From the NCBI GenBank assembly GCA_032622095.1, contig CP136069.1, positions 9,686,036-9,750,035 of the forward strand: a DNA stretch of 64,000 nucleotides, given 5' to 3'. The notes beneath the pieces were generated by a model. That model was not told the DNA's origin. It saw only the letters and a list, made by a program, of their open reading frames with translations, and made no database searches. This document shows, piece after piece, positions 57,601-64,000 of this stretch. The position numbers and the translations under genes are program-made. How positions within the stretch are numbered: position 1 is the stretch's first letter; every line of letters begins with the position of its first letter. Origin of the DNA: Siphonodentalium dalli. Taxonomy: Eukaryota; Mollusca; Scaphopoda; Gadilida; Siphonodentaliidae.

Positions 57601-59250
57601 ATTAGCCGGGACCCACCAACTTATAGCAAATTAGCAGGACCCACCAACATCATAGCAAATTAGCAGGACCCACCAACATCATAGCAAATTAGCAGGACCC
57701 ACCAGCATCATAGCAAATTAGCAGGACCCACCATCATCATAGCAAATTAGCAGGACCCACCAACATCATAGCAAATTAGCAGGACCCACCAACATCATAG
57801 CAAATTAGCAGGACCCACCAACATCATAGCAAATTAGCAGGACCCGCCAGCATCATAGCAAATTAGCAGGACCCACCATCATCATAGCAAATTAGCAGGA
57901 CCCACCAACATCATAGCAAATTAGCAGGACCCACCATCATCATAGCAAATTAGCCGGGACCCACCAACTTATAGCAAATTAGCAGGACCCACCAACATCA
58001 TAGCAAATTAGCAGGACCCACCAGCATCATAGCAAATTAGCAGGACCCACCAACATCATAGCAAATTAGCAGGACCCGCCAGCATCATAGCAAATTAGCA
58101 GGACCCACCATCATCATAGCAAATTAGCAGGACCCACCAACATCATAGTAAATTAGCAGGACCCACCAACATCATAGCAAATTAGCAGGACCCACCATCA
58201 TCATAGCAAATTAGCAGGACCCACCAACATCATAGTAAATTAGCAGGACCCACCATCATCATAGCAAATTAGCAGGACCCACCAACATCATATAGCAAAT
58301 TAGCAGGACCCACCAACATCATAGCAAATTAGCAGGACCCACCATCATCATAGCAAATTAGCATGACCCACCAACATCATAGCAAATTAGCAGGACCCAC
58401 CAACATCATAGCAAATTAGCAGGACCCACCATCATCATAGCAAATTAGCCGGGACCCACCAACTTATAGCAAATTAGCAGGACCCACCAACATCATAGCA
58501 AATTAGCAGGACCCACCAGCATCATAGCAAATTAGCAGGACCCACCAACATCATAGCAAATTAGCAGGACCCGCCAGCATCATAGCAAATTAGCAGGACC
58601 CACCATCATCATAGCAAATTAGCAGGACCCACCAACATCATAGCAAATTAGCAGGACCCACCAACATCATAGCAAATTAGCAGGACCCACCATCATCATA
58701 GCAAATTAGCAGGACCCACCAACATCATAGTAAATTAGCAGGACCCACCATCATCATAGCAAGTTAGCAGGACCCACCAACATCATATAGCAAATTAGCA
58801 GGACCCACCAACATCATAGCAAATTAGCAGGACCCACCATCATCATAGCAAATTAGCATGACCCACCAACATCATAGCAAATTAGCAGGACCCACCAACG
58901 TCATAGCAAATTAGCAGGACCCACCAACATCATAGCAAATTAGCCGGGACGACCAACGTCATAGCAAATTAGCAGGACCCACCAACATCATAGCAAATTA
59001 GCAGGACCCACCATCATCATAGCAAATTAGCAGGACCCACCAACATCATAGCAAATTAGCCGGGACCACCAACATCATAGCAAATTAGCAGGACCCACCA
59101 TCATCATAGAAAATTGGCAGGACCCACCAACATCATTGCAAATTAGCCGGGACCCACCAACTTATAGCAAATTAGCAGGACCCACCAACATCATAGCAAA
59201 TTAGCAGGACCCACCAGCATCATAGCAAATTAGCAGGACCCACCAGCATC
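54700..59250 (+). repeat. 2,067-bp and smaller duplications near right end of array B
   Basis: AGGACCCAACATC at 55074/57141 and AGCCGGGACG at 55334/57401 are both 2,067 bp apart. AGCCGGG followed by ACCAACTTATAG is at 55914/57952 (2,038 bp, one unit fewer) and again at 58447 (495 bp on). AGCCGGGACG occurs once more at 58942. These are nested recent duplications. Confidence 0.75.
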
Positions 59251-61714
59251 ATAGCAAATTAGCAGGACCCACCAACATCATATCAAATTAGTATGACCCA
59301 CCAGCATCATAGCAAATTAGCAGGACCCACCAACATCATATAGCAAATTAGCAGGACCCACCAACATCATAGCAAATTAGCAGGACCCACCAACATCATA
59401 GCAAATTAGCGGGGATCCACCAACATATAGCAAATTAGCAGGACCCACCAACATCATAGCAAATTAGCAGGACCCACCATCATCATAGCAAATTAGCAGG
59501 ACCCACCAACATCATAGCAAATTAGCCGGGACCCACCAACATATAGCAAATTAGCAGGACCCACCAACATCATAGCAAATTAGCATGACCCACCATCATC
59601 ATAGCAAATTAGCAGGACCCACCAACATCATAGCAAATTAGCCGGGACCCACCAACATATAACAAATTAGCAGGACCCACCAACATCATAGCAAATTAGC
59701 AGGACCCACCAACATCATAGCAAATTAGCAGGACCCACCAACATCATAGTAAATTACCAGGACCCACCAGCATCATAGCAAATTAGCAGGACCCACCAAC
59801 ATCATAGCAAATTAGCAGGACCCACCATCATCATAGCAAATTAGCAGGACCCACCAACATCATAGCAAATTAGCAGGACCCACCAACATCATAGCAAATT
59901 AGCAGGACCCACCAACATCATAGCAAATTAGCAGGACCCACCAACATCATAGCAAATTAGCAGGACCCACCAACATCATGTAGCAAATTAGCAGGACCCA
60001 CCATCATCATAGCAAATTAGCAGGACCCACCAACATCATATAGCAAATTAGCAGGACCCACCAACATCATAGCAAATTAGCCGGGACCACCAACATCATA
60101 GCAAATTAGCAGGACCCACCAACATCATAGCAAATTAGCAGGACCCACCAACATCATAGCAAATTAGCAGGACCCACCAACATCATAGCAAATTAGCAGG
60201 ACCCACCAACATCATAGCAAATTAACAGGACCACCATCATCATAGAAAATTAGCAGGACCCACCAACATCATAGCAAATTAGCAGGACCCACCAACATCA
60301 TAGCAAATTAGCAGGACCCACCAACATCATAGCAAATTAGCAGGACCCACCAACATCATAGCAAATTAGCAGGACCCACCAGCATCATAGCAAATTAGCA
60401 GGACCCACCAACATCATATAGCAAATTAGCAGGACCCACCAATATCATAGCAAATTAGCAGGACCCACCAACATCATAGCAAATTAGCCGGGACCCACCA
60501 ACATCATAGCAAATTAACCGGGACCACCAACATCATAGCAAATTAGCAGGACCCACCAACATCATAGCAAATTAGTATGACCCACCAGCATCATAGCAAA
60601 TTAGCAGGACCCACCAACATCATATAGCAAATTAGCAGGACCCACCAACATCATAGCAAATTAGCAGGACCCACCAACATCATAGCAAATTAGCGGGGAC
60701 CCACCAACATATAGCAAATTAGCAGGACCCACCAACATCATAGCAAATTAGCAGGACCCACCATCATCATAGCAAATTAGCAGGACCCACCAACATCATA
60801 GCAAATTAGCCGGGACCCACCAACATATAGCAAATTAGCAGGACCCACCAACATCATAGCAAATTAGCATGACCCACCATCATCATAGCAAATTAGCAGG
60901 ACCCACCAACATCATAGCAAATTAGCCGGGACCCACCAACATATAACAAATTAGCAGGACCCACCAACATCATAGCAAATTAGCAGGACCCACCAACATC
61001 ATAGCAAATTAGCAGGACCCACCAACATCATAGTAAATTACCAGGACCCACCAGCATTATAGCAAATTAGCAGGACCCACCAACATCATAGCAAATTAGC
61101 AGGACCCACCATCATCATAGCAAATTAGCAGGACCCACCAACATCATAGCAAATTAGCAGGACCCACCAACATCATAGCATATTATTAGGACCCACCAAC
61201 ATCATAGCAAATTAGCATGACCCACCAGCATCATAGCAAATTAGCAGGACCCACCAACATCATATAGCAAATTAGCAGGACCCACCAACATCATAGCAAA
61301 TTAGCAGGACCCACCAACATCATATAGCAAATTAGCAGGACCCACCAACATCATAGCAAATTAGCAGGACCCACCAACATCATAGCAAATTAGCCGGGAC
61401 CACCAACATCATATAGCAAATTAGCAGGACCCACCAACATCATAGCAAATTAGCAGGACCCACCAACATCATAGCAAATTAGCAGGACCCACCAACATCA
61501 TAGCAAATTAGCAGGACCCACCAACATCATAGCAAATTAGCCGGGACCACCAACATCATATAGCAAATTAGCAGGACCCACCAACATCATAGCAACTTAG
61601 CAGGACCCACCAACATCATAGCAAATTAGCAGGACCCACCAACATCATAGCAAATTAGCAGGACCCACCAACATCATATAGCAAATTAGCAGGGACCCAC
61701 CAAAATCATAGCAA

Positions 61715-61893
61715 TGTAAAATCGGCCTAAAACCAATAAATGTTATTCCTTTTAACAACGCTGAATTCACGTTCGATTTGCAGAAACGAACCCACGCTTA
61801 CTACATCTTTCTTTGAAATGGTCCATGTCAGCATTTTAATTTAGTTTAACATACATGTATTGTATTAGCCTAGATAGTTACAGGTTGGCACAT
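61715..61893. other. Right flank next to array B, no recognised feature
   Basis: Unique-looking AT-rich sequence directly after the last 29-bp unit. It includes an AATAAA hexamer at 61735-61740 that has no transcript context. No gene, RNA or repeat is recognised. Confidence 0.5.
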
Positions 61894-62123
61894 AGACCGC
61901 GTTCATACACTGGCAAATTTAACGGGTACTTCGTCATATAAAACGATGTTATGCCATCATGCCAGAATATAAACAACACAATTGGCCACATGCTCATAAA
62001 ATGCATCTTTACGAAAGCTAAATACGTGCAAAGTAAACCTTCTGTAGCCCCATCATTAACGGTGCTACTAACATTGTATAGGCATTTATGCATCAATACT
62101 GAGTTTAGTGTGCCTGTCATTTT

Positions 62124-62203
62124 CAGAATGAGGTCCACAGAGGGTTAATTTAGTGAGGCTATATATAGCATCACCTAATTCACCCACTGGGGACCTCATT
62201 CTG
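62124..62203. repeat. Perfect 13-bp inverted repeat with 54-bp loop
   Basis: CAGAATGAGGTCC at 62124-62136 is exactly inverted as GGACCTCATTCTG at 62191-62203. The loop contains TATATATA at 62160-62167. It may be the ends of a tiny element or a hairpin; no function is claimed. Confidence 0.7.
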
Positions 62204-62272
62204 CATGGACTCATCTGTTATGGGAGACATAGACTCCCAAATGTGTACACCCACTGGAAACCTTGATTGCAT
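62181..62272 (+). repeat. Imperfect direct repeat flanking a short hairpin
   Basis: CACCCACTGG starts at 62181 and at 62247. Both are followed by a similar tail ending TGCATGG, giving two ~25-bp imperfect direct copies 66 bp apart. Between them GGGAG-ACATAGA-CTCCC (62221-62237) can pair. Confidence 0.55.
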
Positions 62273-62430
62273 GGGCGATGTGTCGTCTGCCAATTTGGGG
62301 AGATAGAGAAACTAAACTAACAAAAAATTTATATAATCTATGTGAAGAAATTTCTATAGAAATCTGATAATAAAGAAACTTTCTGCCATCGAAATGTAAA
62401 TAATTCCAGGCGAGTGTGTGAACGCAGCCT

Positions 62431-62618
62431 TACATTTCAGGGACATATCCAGGCTGGTTTTCATACCGTTATCCGATTTGGGCGCCCAAACTCCAGAGTC
62501 GTTATTTGGTGGGATAATCTGGATTCAGATTACGGATTAGTCCCCGTACGACGTGGTTCGCTAAAACCCCTGTCACACTCAGGCCGGCGCTTGCACTGCG
62601 CTGCAAAAGTACCAAAAT
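62431..62618. other. Unassigned intergenic sequence
   Basis: About 190 bp with no recognised RNA or repeat. A 70-codon frame across it begins at GTG and has no recognisable motif. I do not regard it as a gene. Confidence 0.5.
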
Positions 62619-63026
62619 ATGAGTAACACGCAGGAGGAGCGCCGAAAACTGTCCAAAATTGTCAAATCAATAAGTAAAAAACACTCTAAATATATAACAG
62701 CGACAACCATGAATATAAGGTTATATACTTTAATTAGTTATATTATTAGTGATATAATTAGAAAAATAATATATAACAATAAACATTGGTCACCATCGCT
62801 CGGCAAATTCGTTCTACCAATGGACCAACGGAAACATAGATCTACGCTTACAACCTCCGGAGAACCTCTTACAACCTCTGAAGAACACGATGTATTCCAA
62901 GTCGGAAATGTTAACACCAATACAAGGCCGCTAGGCCACAGTGTCCCCCGAACCGGTGGCGACGGCGAGGACGATGATGATGGTGATGATGATGATGACT
63001 ATTATTATGATGATGACAGACAATGA
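62619..63026 (+). CDS. Hypothetical ORF with acidic C-terminus (doubtful)
   Basis: A 135-codon ATG frame. The N-terminal part is Lys/Arg/Ser-rich (MSNTQEERRKLSKIVKSISK), followed by an Ile/Tyr-rich stretch at about residues 35-55. The C-terminus is an Asp tract made by the GAT/GAC microsatellite, ending DDDRQ. Residues around 103-115 (RPLGHSVPRTGG) are encoded by a 36-bp motif that recurs at 63965, so part of the frame is repeat sequence. No domain is recognised. The next Asp-rich frame (63075-63341) lies in the same phase, separated by stops at 63024, 63045 and 63072. It may be a chance frame, or a fragment of an exon next to a repeat. No splice sites were established. Confidence 0.15.
   Translation: MSNTQEERRKLSKIVKSISKKHSKYITATTMNIRLYTLISYIISDIIRKIIYNNKHWSPSLGKFVLPMDQRKHRSTLTTSGEPLTTSEEHDVFQVGNVNTNTRPLGHSVPRTGGDGEDDDDGDDDDDYYYDDDRQ
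62924..62959 (+). repeat. 36-bp dispersed motif, copy 1
   Basis: This 36-bp segment begins AAGGCCGCTAGGCCACAG and contains GTGTCCCCCGAACC. It matches 63965-64000 at 34 of 36 positions. It sits immediately before the microsatellite, as if it were the unique end of a repeat element that carries a simple-sequence tail. Confidence 0.85.
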
Positions 63027-63103
63027 ATATATACATGCCGCTGTTGAAACACTCGCGACGATGATGGCGCGTAGGATGGTGATGGTGGTAGTGGTGGTAG
63101 TGG

Positions 63104-63135
<32 letters not shown>

Positions 63136-63338
63136 GCGACGACGTCGGTGACGATGATGATGATGATGATGGCAATGATGATGATGATTACGACGAAGGC
63201 GACGACGACGAAGATGATGATGATGGTGGTGATCATGATGATGACGATGATGACGATGATGAAGATGATGATGATGAGGATGTTGTTGATGAAGATGATG
63301 ATGATGGTGATGATGATGATGACGTAGAATACGACGAC
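62960..63338 (+). repeat. Imperfect GAT/GAC trinucleotide microsatellite
   Basis: About 380 bp dominated by GAT with GAC, GAA, GAG, GGT and GGC triplets. It is interrupted at about 63003-63074 by less regular sequence (GAATATATACATGCC). The triplet phase is the same on both sides of the interruption. It produces artefactual Met-, Asp-, Ile- and Ser-rich frames on both strands. Confidence 0.95.
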
Positions 63339-63341
63339 TGA
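63075..63341 (+). CDS. Asp/Glu-rich open frame ending before a poly(A) signal (doubtful)
   Basis: Reading from 63075 there are 88 sense codons with no ATG at the start, then TGA at 63339-63341. The product is almost only Asp, Glu and Gly. It opens with a Gly/Ser/Asp stretch, becomes nearly pure Asp, then ends ...DDDDDVEYDD. Asp and Glu are written with mixed GAT/GAC and GAA/GAG codons. Acidic tails of this kind occur at the C-terminus of some nuclear and secreted proteins. The stop lies 110 bases before an AATAAA at 63451, so a terminal exon is conceivable. A TAG at 63072 blocks extension upstream and no 3' splice site was established. Chance reading of a microsatellite is the simpler explanation. 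Confidence 0.15.
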
Positions 63342-63450
63342 CACTTACAGACCTCGAACGCCAAACGCAACGGCCATACTAACATTGTGTACATAGCTTT
63401 GTATATACGTTTTTCACTCTGTATCTCATACAATTTATATGATTGAGTGA

Positions 63451-63456
63451 AATAAA
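63451..63456 (+). promoter_or_regulatory. Candidate polyadenylation signal AATAAA
   Basis: AATAAA in the context GAGTGAAATAAAGCAATTC, followed by T-rich and GT-containing sequence. It lies 110 bases after the stop of the Asp-rich frame. The hexamer is the canonical animal signal, but it is common in AT-rich DNA and no transcript supports it. Confidence 0.3.
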
Positions 63457-63620
63457 GCAATTCAATTCGCTTCATTTGGAGCGGAGACTTTGTAGAAATA
63501 TACTATATGGATAAGACACTTGTGCATTGTCTCATTACTGACATGCATACAAATAACCAAATCTTTAAAAAAACTCTTGAAGTCAAAACATAACCTCAAA
63601 TTGGCACAAAAGAAGAAAAT
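63457..63620. other. Unassigned flank between poly(A)-like site and repeat pair
   Basis: About 160 bp of AT-rich sequence without a recognised feature. Its last bases (AGAAGAAAATTACA) resemble the tail of the following repeat unit and may be a decayed piece of a further copy. Confidence 0.4.
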
Positions 63621-63964
63621 TACAGTCGAAAAACCCATAACTCTGAGAAAAATAATCGGATCAAACTCAAATTCGAACTTGACCTGTATCTTGATATGGC
63701 TGATCCACATAAAAACGGTATTTGCAATTAAAGGATCCAAACTTGAGATATCATCCGGAAACCGAAAAAGTGAGAAATTTTGTAAGTAAAACAAGTCGAA
63801 AAAGGGCCACAACTCTCGCAAAAATAGGCGGAGCATACCCATATTCGAACTTGACCTGTACATAGGGCTGATAAACTCACATACCAAATTTGGTTCAGAT
63901 ATGATCACACAAACTGAAGTTACCATCCGGAAACAAGAAAATTACAAGATTCTAAGTAAAATAA
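63621..63964 (+). repeat. Two diverged ~170-bp units of a bivalve-type dispersed repeat
   Basis: Landmarks pair at 170-172 bp: GTCGAAAAA starting at 63625/63795, TTCGAACTTGACCTGTA in both units, and CATCCGGAAAC with CCGGAAAC at 63755/63927. Between landmarks the units differ heavily, so they are old. The wording (GGGCCACAACTCT, ACCTGTA, ACCAAATTTGGTTCAG) is of a kind I associate with abundant dispersed repeats in bivalve genomes; that is recognition, not a search result. A 154-codon frame on the opposite strand spans both units and is a repeat artefact. Confidence 0.65.
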
Positions 63965-64000
63965 AAGGCCGCTCGGCCACAGTGTCCCCCGAACCAGTGG
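63965..64000 (+). repeat. 36-bp dispersed motif, copy 2, at window edge
   Basis: Second copy of the motif at 62924-62959, 1,041 bp downstream, 34 of 36 identical (differences at the fourth base of GCT(A/C)GG and in ACC(G/A)GTGG). The window ends at GTGG, exactly where the first copy passes into the microsatellite. Confidence 0.85.

Larger units (their letters stand above)
20125..61714 (+). repeat. Satellite array B: about 1,400 copies of a 29-bp unit
   Basis: The unit begins AGCAGGACCCACCAACATC and ends ATAGCAAATT; the spacing is 29 bp (for example 25801 to 25830). 41,590 bp divided by 29 gives about 1,430 units. Common variants are ACCATCATCAT, ACCAGCATCAT, GTAAATT for GCAAATT, CCGGGACCACC for CAGGACCCACC, AACGTC for AACATC, and 31-bp units with an extra TA or TG (CATATAGC, CATGTAGC). 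All units lie in one orientation and I saw no interspersed element. Because 29 is not divisible by 3, the TAG in each unit (and TGA on the other strand) falls in every frame within 87 bases, so the array cannot encode protein. The right end at GCAA, 61714, is sharp. Confidence 0.97.
61894..62430. mobile_element. Possible MITE-like element with 21-bp imperfect inverted termini
   Basis: The sequence at 61894-61914 (AGACCGCGTTCATACACTGGC) and the reverse complement of 62410-62430 match at 17 of 21 positions. Shared core is GCGTTCA(T/C)ACACT. The ~537-bp interior has no convincing coding frame. I see no clear target-site duplication, so this could be chance. Confidence 0.25.

Noticed and set aside
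20125-61714. CRISPR array (repeat unit of 29 bp)
   Set aside because: Units are head to tail with no unique spacers between them, there are no cas-like genes, and the genome is animal-like.
20125-61714. Telomeric or telomere-associated simple repeat
   Set aside because: The unit does not contain TTAGGG or another known telomere motif in tandem.
631-61714. CENP-B box in either satellite
   Set aside because: The core TTCGnnnnAnnCGGG was not found. CCGGG-type units of array B match only the AnnCGGG half, which is too little.
61735-61740. AATAAA just after array B as the end of a satellite transcript
   Set aside because: A single hexamer without downstream element or transcript evidence is not enough.
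61878-62148. Overlapping opposite-strand frames of 86 and 65 codons
   Set aside because: No recognisable domain, mutual antisense overlap, and location inside a possible MITE; expected by chance.
62160-62167. TATATATA as a promoter TATA box
   Set aside because: It lies in the loop of a 13-bp inverted repeat and is over 400 bases from any candidate ATG; such strings are common in AT-rich DNA.
62414-62626. 70-codon frame next to the Lys-rich frame
   Set aside because: Starts at GTG, begins inside an inverted repeat end and shows no motif.
62931-63475. Met-rich, Ile-rich and Ser-rich frames on both strands
   Set aside because: These are alternative phases of the GAT/GAC microsatellite.
63462-63926. 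154-codon frame on the minus strand, the longest in the window
   Set aside because: It runs across both ~170-bp repeat units and its protein repeats the same phrase twice (LRELWPFF and LRVMGFST regions), so it is a translation of dispersed repeat sequence.

Overview
The window looks like satellite-rich, gene-poor DNA from an animal nuclear genome, most likely a bivalve mollusc. The bivalve reading rests on the right flank (about 63,621-63,964). It holds two diverged ~170-bp units with wording I associate with dispersed repeats of bivalve genomes ('gggccacaactct', 'cgaacttgacctgta', 'accaaatttggttcag'). That is recognition from memory, not a search result. I found no convincing protein-coding gene, no tRNA or rRNA and no prokaryotic-type operon.

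Layout. (1) 1-630: left flank, containing a 288-bp foldback MITE at 224-511 bounded by TA dinucleotides. (2) ~631-20,024: satellite array A, roughly 120 head-to-tail monomers of 164 bp with an interspersed 155-bp subtype. The monomers are organised into higher-order repeats (HORs) of 638, 3,069 and 2,249/1,930 bp. (3) 20,025-20,124: exactly 100 N, a scaffold gap. (4) 20,125-61,714: satellite array B, about 1,400 head-to-tail copies of an unrelated 29-bp unit, with nested segmental duplications of about 0.5-6.4 kb. (5) 61,715-64,000: non-satellite flank with small inverted and direct repeats, a ~380-bp imperfect GAT/GAC microsatellite whose Asp-rich frame ends before an AATAAA signal, a 36-bp motif present twice, and the ~170-bp bivalve-type repeat pair.

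The main story is tandem-repeat evolution rather than genes. Both arrays keep a single orientation, show no transposon insertion that I could see, and carry signatures of unequal exchange: near-identical kilobase blocks, and deletions in whole-dimer or whole-unit steps. Array A monomers have nucleosome-like length and each carries a near-match to the YY1 consensus. The pair of arrays is therefore a candidate pericentromeric or heterochromatic block, but nothing in the sequence proves that. Array sizes are minimum estimates because both abut an assembly gap.

Short reading frames across array A (60-78 codons, many with GTG or TTG starts) recur at HOR spacing and are repeat shadows. Reading frames in the right flank are equally unconvincing, apart from two in-phase frames around the microsatellite that are listed with low confidence.
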